Part shown: positions 1-9,517 of the stretch, piece by piece
How the letters are laid out: every line of letters begins with the position of its first letter
Position numbering within the stretch: the first letter of the stretch is position 1
Source: Chara braunii
Taxonomy: Eukaryota > Streptophyta > Charophyceae > Charales > Characeae
NCBI GenBank assembly: GCA_003427395.1
Contig: BFEA01000120.1
Location: 1,233,988 to 1,266,950, forward strand
Direction of reading: 5' to 3'
Length of the DNA stretch: 32,963 nucleotides
Position numbers and translations under genes: made by a program
The notes under the pieces: generated by a model
The model's input: the letters and a program-made list of their open reading frames with translations, nothing else
What the model was told of the DNA's origin: nothing
The model's database searches: none

Positions 1-28
1 CACACACACACACACACGCACGCACACA
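1..28. repeat. (CA)n microsatellite, cut by the window edge
   Basis: The window opens inside an alternating CA tract with a few CG interruptions near its end. The repeat probably continues upstream of the window. The next 270 bases hold no gene that I can support. Confidence 0.9.
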
Positions 29-297
29 GAGCTGGGGTCAGGACAGTACTAGCGGTCATGTAAGTGGGTATCCATGGCTGACTGGGCGGTTAGTGTGGGT
101 TTTATAGCCGCGAGTTCGTGACGGACGAATTCCTCGGACCTACTGCCATCCTTGTCAATAATTTGGACGGACAGTCTGCTAAGATGGCGTGTTAGTAAAG
201 TCGACCACTTTCTCAGAGGTATGGCGAGTCCTTATCCGAGGTATGGAGAGTCCTTATACGTCAGTCATATGCATCCTCGGAACAGACTGAACATGAC

Positions 298-346
298 AAC
301 ACACATACGCACACACGCACACACGCACACCTGCACACACACACAC

Positions 347-395
<49 letters not shown>

Positions 396-474
396 TACAC
401 GCATACACGCATACACGCACACGCGCATACACGCACACGCGCACTCACACGCACACAGACACAGACACACACAC
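298..474. repeat. Compound (CA)n / (CACG) microsatellite
   Basis: About 175 bases consist almost wholly of CA dinucleotides. The core (about 330-391) is nearly perfect, and the flanks carry repeated CATACACG and CACACGCG variants. Every long reading frame across it, on either strand, encodes only Thr-His or Cys-Val runs and is an artefact of the repeat. Confidence 0.95.
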
Positions 475-999
475 GTGCTTTGACAATGCTTCAGTTTTCT
501 GCTTCCGTGCTTGGCCCGAAACAATCGCCCTTGGCCTGATCGAATGAAGATACGTCCGTTCCGTAAACTTCTCCCTAGTACGAAGTATGCGCACGGTAAA
601 TATCTTGTGAGCGGCGGTAAATACTCTTGGAAATCGGTGGACCGAACACACAGAGGTGAGTTTCTCGGGAAGTATGTGCTTAGAGCTAGTATATGTTAGA
701 TGAATCCACCACCTGTCCAGCAGCTTGCTTCGTCGCTGCTGCTAAGGTAATGTACATTCCCGACCTCCTAATATGATTGACTACCGGTAGCTTAAACTCT
801 CTATAGGGACCGAATACCTCAATCTTCCACGTCGGGGAACATGCACAGCTGGCAAACACTCGCTTTCGTCAATCACGACAGAATTCCACATCGGCGAGAT
901 TGTGTCCACGTCAGCCGAGTGGTGCCAACCCAGCACGCGAGTGCACTTTGTCGAAATTGACACATGCACGAACAGAGCGTGTGAAACCACAACCCACAA
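475..999. other. Non-coding stretch, nothing recognised
   Basis: Only short reading frames without recognisable domains occur here on either strand. No RNA gene, terminal repeat or clear regulatory element was seen. Confidence 0.5.
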
Positions 1000-1262
1000 T
1001 CTTCCCCTCCTGTTCCTCCTCTTCTCCGCTTGGTTTTCTCTCTTATCTTCTTCGTGCACCTTTAGCCATCCATGTCTTCTCTACCCTTCTCTCCCAATCT
1101 CTTCTTCTCCTCACCTCTCCTCTCCTTCCCGCCTGCTCTCTCCTCTTCTTACGGTTTCCTCCCCTCTCTTCCTCTTTCTCCTCTCCTGGCTCTGGCCTTC
1201 TCCTCCCCCTCTTTCACTTTCGTCTATCGTCTTCCTTCCCTCCTCTTTCTCCCCACCTGTCT
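1000..1262 (+). repeat. CT-rich polypyrimidine tract
   Basis: Roughly 260 bases of plus strand are overwhelmingly C and T, with irregular CTC, TTCT and CCT runs. All three plus frames stay open for a long way because pyrimidine-only codons contain no stop. The Ser/Leu/Pro-rich proteins they would give are not credible. The tract could be a decayed microsatellite or a polypyrimidine upstream element of an unseen gene; nothing nearby decides this. Confidence 0.7.
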
Positions 1263-1876
1263 GTCGATCGATGATCCCAACGATCGAACGCTTGGCCGAG
1301 TCCTCCCCCCCCTCCTCCAATCCAGGAGGACGTTCCTGCGGCTTGCTGTAATCTATTTTTGATGTCACTGGCTTTCCCGCCTCCTTGCGTACGCTATATG
1401 GAGAATCATTCCAGGGAGAGGAAAAAAAAAAAAGGAGTGGACGCCACCTGCATAACCACACCTACGACGATTCGAAGAACTCTCCTTTTACCCAGCCCAT
1501 GTGCCCCAAAGGGATAAGGTTGACCGCGCCCACCCAAAAACCTATTGGAAAAAGGCCGGGCTCCTCACAATTCAGCCCGGTACCGCACCAGAAATGAGTT
1601 CAGAGCCAGACCAACCTGGGTTACAGAAAAGCAGCATTGTAGCGGACCCACCAGGTGTGGTGCTCCGCTAGTGACGGAGATGGAGATGGAGGAAGAAGGG
1701 GGAGCGAGATGGCACAACGCAGCTCCCCACGCAAGACTCCAAAATGTGCAAGTGAGGAATGAGCCTGAAAACAGACAATGGCTGGGGTATACCCCANCGG
1801 ACTGACGGGACTGGACTGGACTGGCTGGTACCGACAGAGGTACCGGCCTGGACTGGCCTACCCCAAATATAACACA
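1263..1876. other. Non-coding stretch, nothing recognised
   Basis: There is no credible coding sequence. A short purine-rich segment lies at about 1418-1440, and a GGACT-type short tandem run (about 1806-1825) follows an ambiguous base at 1797. I see no domain, RNA gene or terminal repeat. Confidence 0.5.
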
Positions 1877-1915
1877 GGCCTGTGAGAACAGGCCAAGGAG
1901 CTGGTCTCACAGGCC
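1877..1915. repeat. Perfect 11-bp hairpin (GGCCTGTGAGA)
   Basis: The arms 1877-1887 and 1905-1915 are perfect reverse complements separated by 17 bases. A further half-site (GGCCTGTGA) occurs about 25 bases downstream. It lies in repeat-like non-coding DNA. The function is unknown; it may be part of a decayed element terminus. Confidence 0.6.
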
Positions 1916-2929
1916 ATCCCGAGGTCCGCTACACGATCCTCGGCCTGTGATGGATCGCCTAGATACAAACATGCTTCCGCCAAGAAGCGGAACTCTACCA
2001 AAGAAAAGAAAACCTGAGTAGTCTAGGATGCGGAGCAAGCTCCATGCTGCGTCCATGCGATGCAACCTAGGATATAAAATGTCACAAAACAGCAATGTCA
2101 CAGCTAATAGCCTAAGTGAAAGTAGGAGCAACTAACTAACAGACATGTCCTAGGAAAGCAAAAAGTAGTGACAACTAGATCCTAGAATGTTGGAGGCACT
2201 AGCCTCAGTCTGGTAACAACTGACTAGTGTATAAGTCCTAAGAACAGCAAAAGCAAAGCAACTAAATCCTAGAATGTCGGAGGCAGTAGCCTCAGTCTGA
2301 GAGCAACAAAGCAATCAACAAGACAACCATATGTCACATGAGAAGTGNGTCGCACACCAAAGGGTGGGATGGTCTCTGAGGGTGGCGAATGCAGCCTAGG
2401 GGTCGAAAACTCCTAAGGGCATCCACACATAGTGACAGNGGAAAACACATGTCATCAGGCTCAATGAGGGTAGGNAACTGGGAGCGAACAGAACCAATGA
2501 CCCTAACAACTAGACCATCAGGGCGGGTAATGCTCGGCTAAGGGGTGACCGCTATGGAGGGTCGACCATGCAAGGGAACAAGGGAGCCTGGTATACTGGA
2601 CGCACCTAGATGAAGCATGCGGGGCTTCCTAACTAGGGCGTGAGGGCCGGCAGAGGGTAGAAAGATGATGGGTAAGGGAATCATGCAAATGACTCCTAAA
2701 GTGAGGGAAGTCGGAGCTAGATCCGTAAGATGGGAAGCCAGGGCAACGCTACGGTCCCGATGCCTATGCGTATACCAAGGGAGAGCCCAACTCAGAGGAA
2801 CCCGGCTAAAGGGAGACCATCATGCGACACAAGCAGGGTACTGTATAGGGTAGAGTGGTAAGAGAGTGGCGACGTCTGAAGTAGGCAGAGCTGATCGTGA
2901 TGAAGTCCATGAAGCCGCCGATGACGTCT
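1916..2929. other. Repeat-like non-coding DNA downstream of element A
   Basis: This kilobase follows the 3' end of the minus-strand chromovirus remnant. It carries no credible gene, contains four of the window's isolated ambiguous bases, and includes the 41-bp direct repeat listed separately. By position it could contain the 3' untranslated region and 3' LTR of element A. I found no convincing match to the region beyond the primer-binding site at 5152 and upward, so the LTR assignment is unproven. Confidence 0.4.
2172..2299. repeat. 41-bp direct repeat, two copies 87 bp apart
   Basis: The segments 2172-2212 and 2259-2299 match at 38 of 41 positions by eye. Both contain the core CCTAGAATGT and end AGCCTCAGTCTG. 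The spacer is A-rich with repeated AGCAAA words. This looks like a remnant of a tandem array or LTR-internal repeat. Confidence 0.8.
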
Positions 2930-3045
2930 ACGATGAGAAGTCCGGAATGCCGTCGAGGAAGAGCCGCAGCGTCGACGAGATGAAGTAGCAAAACTGATGT
3001 GGATGGAGTACTGAGAAGTCAAAGACGTGGGAAGGTAAGTCAGAG

Positions 3046-3897
3046 TCAATCGTTGTATCGAGCAAGACGACGACGAGTGCGTTGTGGACGCTCAGAAGCA
3101 TCCGGCTCCTGCTGAAGGTCTGCCTCAGATGGAGCAGGCTCAACTTCAACGGTCTCCTCAGCCGGAGGAGAAGGAGGAGGGTCAGTGGGCTGAGGAGGAG
3201 CAGTGAACCCAGCACGACGAGCACGGTCATAGGCACGCACCAACATGCGAGCGTGCTGCAAGTGCTCGAGGGGCTCCCAGGTAGCCTCCTCATCAGGGTA
3301 ACCCTTCCAACGTACGAGATACTCGACGTGGGGAGGGTTGTCGTCGGTGACTCGGCGACCAATGATGTCTGAAACGAGGAACTCCTCGTGGCCGTCCACC
3401 ATGATGGGTGGAGGGCGCTCGTATGGTTGTCCAGCGAAACGCTCAGACGGTCTGTGGTAAGGCCGCAGTAACGAGACGTGGTAGACATCATGCACACGAG
3501 TCTGGCGTAGGTAGTCGGGCAGCTTCACACGAAAGCTGACCGGGCTAGATGTCGTATCAGAACCGACGGCCTGGAGGATGCGGCATGGGCCAACGAAGCG
3601 ACGCTGAAACTTGCGAAGCGTGTCCGCTTCGAGCTGTAAGTGGCGGGCGTCGATAAACACATCATCACCGACCTTGAATGGGTGATCCATCCTCGATTGG
3701 TTCGCACGTGCTGCCATGCGAGTCTGGGAAGCGTCTATGTGCTCATGTGCGGTCTTCATAATCGATGTCATGTGTGCAACCTAATCATCCAGCGCGGGAC
3801 AACTCGTATCGGGGTGCATCTGGGACGGTCGAAGGAAGTCCGCGGGAACACGCGAGTGATAGCCGAGGTCGCAATAGTAAGGAGGAAGCTTATCTTG
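3046..3897 (-). pseudogene. Element A: integrase C-terminus with chromodomain (chromovirus)
   Basis: This is the C-terminal part of a Ty3/gypsy chromovirus polyprotein, read on the minus strand from the deletion junction near 3897 to a stop at 3046. It opens with a YCDLGY..PRVPADF-like segment typical of the integrase tail, continues in the same frame through a stop a few codons before the Met at 3771, and then runs for 241 codons. Residues about 30-105 of that frame form the GPY/F module (RRFVGPCRI) and the VHDVYHVSLLRPY segment. Residues about 129-186 form a chromodomain (EFLVSDII, YLVRWKGYPDEEATWEP) that keeps aromatic residues expected for methyl-lysine binding (F131, W155, Y158, W165). 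In the family this domain steers integration to marked chromatin. The catalytic core is absent because gag is joined directly upstream. Family assignment is firm; activity is excluded by the missing core. Confidence 0.85.
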
Positions 3898-4153
3898 TGG
3901 CTTCCAGTACTGCGGCTACCCGGCCCTGATTCAAGGCTACGGGCGCGGCTGCAGGCGGAGGTTGACTGCGTTTTGGCTTAGGGCATTCACGTGCGAAGTG
4001 TCCAGGTTGTTTACAGTTGTAGCATTCGATCCTCCCTGTTGAGTTGGCTGCATGAGGGGGGGCGGGAGGAGATGCTAGTCTAATTGCAGGAGGGGCGGTC
4101 AGCAACGGGTACGGAGTAGAAGTCGGGCGAGAAGGGCTGGGATTAACTTTCAT
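3890..4153 (-). pseudogene. Element A: Gag zinc knuckle (nucleocapsid)
   Basis: This 87-codon minus-strand frame is the C-terminal part of a retrotransposon Gag. It is proline-rich for about 40 residues. It then shows a perfect CX2CX4HX4C knuckle (CYNCKQPGHFAREC, residues 44-57, bases 3983-4024), the RNA-binding nucleocapsid motif that packages genomic RNA. Its ATG overlaps the stop of the upstream gag frame in a TAATGA arrangement, so it may be a frameshifted continuation rather than a separate gene. It ends in ..LEATR and a TAA. The same bases begin the integrase tail in another frame, which marks the internal deletion described in the findings. Confidence 0.85.
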
Positions 4154-5021
4154 TAGTTTGTGATCTGTTCCAACCGATCCATCTGAGAAGTCTGTATCTG
4201 AGGCAGATTATTCATCCACTCAGACTGTTTAGTCGTAGCGGTATGGATCATATGGGTCAGATGCATGTTGGTGATAGGTACTGATGCGGCGTCTTGGGAC
4301 ATTACTGTATTTACAGGCGCCATTTTTTGAGGAGGAGGAGGTTTCGTGAGAGGTAGGGACCAATACAGGGAGGGATCCAGGGCGGGGCCGTTCTGGTAGT
4401 CGTGATCGAGACGAGGGTAAAATCGTCCCACCGCTTTGAGCCACGATCGCCGCTTAGCATCTACATCTTGGATCGTGTCCGAAATATCTTCCTCTCGTGG
4501 ACTGATATACTTACGCATGTCTAGCAGATCTAGCTCGAGGGCTTTAGTTATAATGACGAACAGTTGGTTCGTCTTGGGAGGGACCTTTTCTGCAGTTTCG
4601 CCTTCAAAACGAGATTGCGGAGATGGTCGATGAACAGGTCTCGAGCTGCATTTTCTTCCCGTCCCGATTTGTCTAATGCGGTCTGAAATCGGTCCACAAA
4701 ATCGGGTAACAGTTCCCTTGGTTCCTGAGGACGGGTTTTCAGTACGAACCATGCAGCGTCTTCGCTGACCACGTCAAATCGTGCTAGGAACGCTCTCTTA
4801 AAGGTGTCCCAATCTACCCATCTATGCCTTCTGAACCAATCGTGTGCAGTATTTCGGAGTAACAGGGTGATAAAGCAGGGAAGGTCCTCGACGCCATATC
4901 CTTCTGCTTGCACGGCTTCAAGCCATGCCTCCGGATGAGTATAGTTAGGGTAGAATGGAAAGGTGGCGGGGATGCTTACCATCACCCGGGGAGGTGTTCC
5001 ATTAGCATCGGCCATGGGCAT
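4153..5021 (-). pseudogene. Element A: Gag capsid region, frameshifted
   Basis: The minus-strand reading starts at ATG 5021, about 120 bases after the primer-binding site, a normal leader length. The first frame (5021-4548) contains the retrotransposon Gag signature: an HDWFRRH segment followed by DWDTFKRAFLARF and a PRELLPDFVDRFQ stretch. At about 4600, in an A-rich run, the reading moves to a second frame (to 4153) that continues smoothly with an IITKALELDLLDM segment and a hydrophilic C-terminus. I read this as one capsid gene broken by a single-base indel. Programmed frameshifting inside gag would be unusual, and no slippery heptamer with a pseudoknot was identified. Gag normally assembles the virus-like particle. 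Confidence 0.8.
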
Positions 5022-5139
5022 CTCTCTTCGACCCTCGGCAGACCTCTGTCAAGTAACGGGAGGACTGAGGCGATTAGATTGTTTCGCTGATCTTCCTCTC
5101 GCCAGCTCGTCTTACTATTATCAGAACGGACACGTGTCA

Positions 5140-5151
5140 GCTCCGATACCA
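5140..5151 (-). promoter_or_regulatory. Element A primer-binding site (tRNA-iMet type)
   Basis: On the minus strand these bases read TGGTATCGGAGC. This matches 11 of 12 positions of the common plant retrotransposon primer-binding site complementary to the 3' end of initiator methionine tRNA. Its location upstream of the gag ATG at 5021, in the right orientation, supports the assignment. It implies that the 5' LTR of element A lies at higher coordinates. Confidence 0.7.
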
Positions 5152-5877
5152 ACCTCACGCCCTGCGTTATCTTCCGCTTGGTGTGTTTTTGGTTGTGGAA
5201 GGGGGCCCTGGAATGATAGCGAGATGGGGTGTGCTTAGGATTTCTGGAAAATTGAGTGTGGGGACACGGACATAACCGAAGTCCCCCGTGCTGGTCCGAC
5301 TTGGTAAGAGGGGACTCGGAGGGCCCGTCACTATGCGGATGTCAAGGGAGAGAAAGGCGCGCGCGAGACGTTCGTCATGGGGAAATTCAATCCAGAAAGT
5401 ATCGTTGGACTTCCCAGCGGGTTGTTGCCCTTCGCTTCACGTGAAAGGGGGCGGGTACATATCTGGTGTCTCGTTTTCGGATCAAGTCCCGACGACACTC
5501 ATTGCACAACTCAGAGTCTGACGTGGAGGGTCTCAACCACGTAGCTCGTTCCTTGTCTTCGTCATCACTCCTCACACGGTAGTGGAAGCCTTTTTACTGG
5601 TAACGCTCGAGGCGACGACAGTCGATACACAGAATGTTAGGCCAATGGGGCGCCACTGCCGTCCACGGAATGACAATCAATTTGTTGAATGGTAATAATA
5701 TCGAATAAGGTGGAAAATGCGTATCAATAATGACAAAACCCGCTCTGACAAATCCTGAGCATCGAGTTTCGGGAGGGAAGAAATATCCGTCGTCGATGTT
5801 GATGATGGCTTCTCGTACGTCCCACTCGGATACACGTGTCCTTTTCTCCTTATACGGGAAGGGACGTGGCGGGAGTA
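5152..5877 (-). other. Probable 5' LTR region of element A (boundaries unresolved)
   Basis: By position, the DNA beyond the primer-binding site should be the 5' LTR. The region is non-coding on both strands. I could not identify a matching second LTR near 1.8-2.9 kb, nor clean TG/CA ends next to the primer-binding site. It may be an orphan LTR or be truncated by the inverted repeat that begins at 5879. Confidence 0.35.
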
Positions 5878-6043
5878 TGGGAGGTCGGCGCCCAGTCGGA
5901 GTGAGGCCTTCAGTCCACATGGCAATCCACTCAATCGCAAGAATCAGTATTCAGCAATTCAACTTTAATCCCTCGTCTATCGATCCGGCTTCTCCGATTA
6001 TCACCTTTATTTATGAAACATGCGAAGCCAAGTGGGAGCATTC

Positions 6044-6045
<2 letters not shown>

Positions 6046-6116
<71 letters not shown>
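6046..6116. repeat. (GA)n microsatellite inside the left arm
   Basis: An almost perfect GA tract of about 65 bases is followed by GATAGAG. It occupies the position matched in the right arm by a mixed TC/TATC tract at 17290-17374, so the ancestral repeat already carried a microsatellite here and the two copies have since diverged. Confidence 0.9.
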
Positions 6117-7066
6117 TGCAATGGTCTATGGTTTCACCGACAGATTTTCATACAGGAATTGTGGGGTCAGTACGCACATCAGGTGGGACACGGTCGGTGA
6201 TCCGCGCATGCAGGTCGTACGTGTCGCCCTTCTTCTCTCTAAGAAGACGGATCGCCTGTCAGGTTAGGCGCAAGGCATTTCGAATCACATCGTCGACAAA
6301 TCTAAACACTCTTGCATTCTCGAACAAAATCCGAACAACATTGTCCTTGCCAACAATTCAATCGTTCTCATGCATCCTTATTCACAGCAGCTCTTCGGCC
6401 TAATCAAAAATCAGTTCATCAACGACAATCTTCATTCGTGGGGACTTATCGCGGAAGGTGCGAAAATGGCAGCCACACATTATTCAGTTCTCCGTGTGTT
6501 TCGCGCCCGTGCCCCGTCATCCCGAGACTAATCAAACCGGCGGCCCATCAGACAATCATTCCTCAATAAACATACATGGTCATTCACATCATAAGATAAA
6601 AGTGGGGGGGGGAGAGGTGCGAGATGAATTCAATAGAGAACAATCGTACAAAAGTCTGAAAAAGAAGAAAAGAAAGAATTATAAGACTCGGCTTAACTGC
6701 CGTGAAGTTACACTCACACCAAAGAATAAACTCGAAACAAGGAGGCGCATTCGCCGTAAAGATCCGTCATGGCCCCAGGCCATTCATCCACCCAACTTTG
6801 ATCACTATCCTCATACATGCACCGACGATCCCGGTCGTCCCGTGCCACCTGCCACCATTGCGATCGTCACCCCGCCGACTTAGTTTCTGCGTAGGCTTGC
6901 CCCGATCCCACAGTCCGTCGTGGCGGTTAGGCGCACAGGCAACCAGTCTACAGTCAACCCGTCGGGACTTTTCGACGCGCACCACACGCACATCATCTAG
7001 CCACCGCTTCCAGGAAGTTGGCTGACGAGTTGAGAGAGAGAGAGCTTTGCGGATGCGTCGGCGGAA

Positions 7067-7072
7067 TTTATA
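7067..7072 (-). promoter_or_regulatory. TATA box, left arm (outward-facing)
   Basis: The minus strand reads AACTATAAATTCC. The same motif is conserved in the right arm at 16332-16337. It lies about 740 bases from the inner (TG) end of the arm and would direct transcription outward, toward element A. A TATA box in the first half is what an LTR U3/R junction would show; no start site was demonstrated. Confidence 0.45.
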
Positions 7073-7821
7073 GTTGCGAGAGGGGAGATAGATGTGGGGA
7101 AGGATGAAGAGTAGGGCAGAGGAGGGTAAGGGAGGGCTTGAGGGTAATCGCATGTTGAATGCCATGTTGATCCCTCACAATCCGATCTTAGCCAATCAGA
7201 ATCGTCGCGCAGTAGGAATCTCCTCTTACACGGCGCTTCTCCTTGGCTAGATGGGAGGAGAGGATCGATCGGGTTTTCGAGCACGGGTTTTAGAGCGAGA
7301 AGAAGAAGAGTGTGAAAGATAGTGTGAAACGGATCCAAGATTCAGATGAGCAAGAAAGAGAAAAAAGAGCGTGTGCGGGGGAAGGAGAGAAAAAAAAAGT
7401 TTAAGGGGAAGGGAGCGAGAAAGCATGTGCGCGCGAGGGAGGGCGCTGAGAGGAGCGCGAGAAGAAAGGAGGAGGGAACTCGTTTGCATGGTGCCGAACA
7501 ACAAAAGGAGAATGGGCATCGAAACAGTTGCAGTTTTTTCCAACCCTACGCTAATTCAAAAATTGAAATCACCATATCCGCACGAAAAGTAGACGCGTGA
7601 AAAGAAAGAAATTCCTACGCCCATCCATATTTCTACAAAATTCCCAGAGTTTTCCATGTCGAGGCCGAGAACATTCGCGCGTGAAAGGACACGCCATGTT
7701 CAGAAAATTTCGGAATTCCTAACTATCAAGCAAAATTCCGAGTGCACTCACTAAGACGTCCGTAATTCCCATGCATTTCTAGATTAAACAAATTACGGAA
7801 TTTCAAGAACACCACGACTAA

Positions 7822-8700
7822 GAGCACATCCAGCTCTCTTCCATCTCGGTCAGCACCGTCCACCACTTGGTGATCGACGAGTTTCGCNCTCAGTACCGCC
7901 ACTGCCCCGACTATCGCGACATCCACGCGACCCTTCGGAGTGGCAAGACCGTCTCGAACTACTCTCTCGGGGACAACGGTCTTGTGTACTGGCACGGTTC
8001 ACAGGGCACGAGAGAGCCCCGTATTTGTGTTCCCTCCACTGGACAGCTACGTGTCCGAGCAGTAGCAGAGTTCCATGACCAGGCAGCTGCCGGTCATATG
8101 GGCTTCCACAAGACGTTGGCTCGGGTGAGTCGCCTGTACGTCTGGCCGAAGCGCAAGGACTTTGTGAAGGACAACGTCGCAGAGTGTCCCACCTGTCAGG
8201 AAGTGAACAATGCGAACCACCTACCTTATGGTTTGCTCCAGCCTCTTCCTATCCCTGAGGGTCGTTGGCAGTCCATCGAGATGGACTTTATCGGTCCTCT
8301 TCGACCTCCGACGCCCCGCGGTCATGATGCTATCCTGGTCGTCGTCGACCGCTTCACGAAGCGTGCACGCTTTGTTCCNTNNNGCTATGCCATCAGTGCA
8401 CGTGAGGTCGCCGACATCGTATTTGACCGAGTCGTGCGTGACCACGGCTTACCTCTGAGCATCATATCTGACCGTGACCCTCGCTTTACCAGCCGATTCT
8501 GGCGACGGCTCCACGAGGTGTACGGCACTCAGCTCCGCTTCTCCTCATCTTACCATCCTCAGACTGATGGTCAGACAGAGATCACGAACAGGACTCTCGG
8601 GGATATTCTCCGAAAGATTGTTCGTGACGACCAGCAGTGGGATCTCCATCTCGCCCACGCGGAGATAGCCTACAACCACGCCGTCTCGCCAGCCACGAGG
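7822..8700 (+). pseudogene. Chromovirus integrase fragment
   Basis: This fragment begins three to four codons after the left inverted repeat ends, at the end of an RNase H-integrase linker, and stays open to 8700. It has the HHCC zinc-binding module (H-X6-H then CPTC, residues about 70-110 counted from 7867). The catalytic core carries D in EMDFIGP (140), D in SDRDPRF (202) and E in GQTEITN (238), spacing D-35-E. Integrase inserts the cDNA into chromatin. The homology stops at ..AVSPATR, and the frame runs on without a break into unrelated Gag-type sequence. The C-terminal GPY/F and chromodomain are absent here, while element A carries just that part. Ambiguous bases at 7888 and 8379-8383 fall inside the gene. 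Confidence 0.85.
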
Positions 8701-9078
8701 TTCTTGGCCGAACAAACACCCCCAACCGATCCTGTCGCGTCTACATCGGGATCATCTTCCGAAGTCGCCGATGTCGTTGATCCGGCCAAGTACCTTCATT
8801 TGGCAGGACTGATTGTAGCAATCCGACCTACCAAAGATGAGCTCGATTGGGTCGAGCACACATCGGAGCCAGAACCTCAGTTTCAAACAGGAGAAATCCA
8901 TGTCCTACAGACACTCAAACAATTGGACATCCGAGTGTCGGTCCCTGTAGGACACTTGCTGACAATATCTGAAGCTGCAAATGATAAGTTCCTACAGCAA
9001 TGCCAGAAGAATCAAAAGCGATTTACATATCAGCGCGTTCAGCATATGCTGAAAAAGAAAGAAAGAAGAAGAGACTAA
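8701..9078 (+). pseudogene. Element B: Gag/protease linker region
   Basis: These codons continue in frame from the integrase fragment but belong to another retrotransposon family. They are hydrophilic, rich in Ser/Thr/Pro at first, then contain a VSVPVGHLLTISEAANDKF segment. A comparable block (IPILTSLEIDDTLSKLLG) precedes the protease in element C, so this is probably the region just before protease in a gypsy polyprotein. The frame ends in a GAA-repeat purine run and a stop at 9076-9078, and the protease continues in the next frame. The true Gag N-terminus of element B is missing, replaced by the integrase fragment. Confidence 0.55.
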
Positions 9079-9079
9079 G

Positions 9080-9517
9080 GCAAACCCTCCCCTTGCGATC
9101 GAATCTGACGCACCTGAAACGGCAAGAATCGCCGCCATCTCTTACGCAGAGAAATATCATTTTGTGTGTGTCCGATTGGTCCTATGGAAAAGCGCCGAGT
9201 GTGATTGCGAGGTCTGGGGTAAACCTTTTGATGCCCTTTTTGATATCGGATCATCGGTCGTAGCTATATCTCTGGACATAGTCAGAAAGATGCGCCGATT
9301 GAAAATCATCCTCCCCCTACCAGGGAAGGACAACTATGTCTCGGCCAATGAAGAAGCCATGAGCATAGTAGGAGTCATCGAGAATGTTGCGGTTAAGGTA
9401 GGTCGGGTACACGTACTGGTTAATGCGATAGTTATTGATGTGCACTCTTACTCAGTACTGTTGGGACTGCCCTGGGCGATGGCGGTAGGAGCATGGATAC
9501 ACTTCGATTCTAAATAA
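9080..9517 (+). pseudogene. Element B: retroviral-type aspartic protease
   Basis: This frame is a single-domain aspartic protease that would cleave the Gag-Pol polyprotein. The active-site loop reads FDIGSSVVAIS (D at 9242-9244). Downstream come the flap region and a YSVLLGLPWAM motif matching the conserved hydrophobic-GLPW end of gypsy proteases. The active-site triad is D-I-G instead of the usual D-T-G or D-S-G; an ACC to ATC change would explain it and would probably inactivate the enzyme. The frame is offset from the upstream region at a GAA-rich run near 9065-9075 and ends at a TAA at 9515-9517, after which coding resumes in the same frame. Confidence 0.75.

Larger units (their letters stand above)
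5879..7810 (-). repeat. Left arm of ~1.92 kb inverted repeat (LTR-like)
   Basis: This 1.93 kb segment is the reverse complement of 15630-17544. Homology is continuous end to end, including the outermost GGCGCC-containing end, the microsatellite position, a TATA box and the inner end (GTTCTTGAAATTCCG read outward). In a 324-base segment aligned by eye there are 24 differences (about 93% identity, 18 transitions); the inner 200 bases look nearer 85%. Read on the minus strand and extended one base at each end, this arm starts TGTTCTTG and ends CTCCCA, a TG...CA pair as in LTRs. I see no target-site duplication. It could be a solo LTR of an unknown family or one terminal inverted repeat of a composite element. 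Confidence 0.85.

Noticed and set aside
152-651. Reading frames across the CA microsatellite on both strands
   Set aside because: They encode only Thr-His or Cys-Val runs dictated by the dinucleotide repeat; no domain or start context supports a gene.
900-1461. Overlapping Ser/Leu/Pro-rich frames in the CT-rich tract
   Set aside because: Pyrimidine-only sequence has no stop codons, so open frames are expected in all three phases; the peptides are low-complexity.
2635-2650. GGGCGTGAGG word shared with the sequence next to the primer-binding site as an LTR end
   Set aside because: It is in the opposite orientation to that needed for element A, and the similarity does not extend.
4548-4620. 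Programmed frameshift within gag of element A
   Set aside because: No clear slippery heptamer with downstream structure; a single-base change in an A-rich run is simpler.
5152-7810. Left inverted-repeat arm as the 5' LTR of element A
   Set aside because: The element A primer-binding site at 5140-5151 lies more than 700 bases from the end of the arm, so the two do not adjoin as in an LTR retrotransposon.
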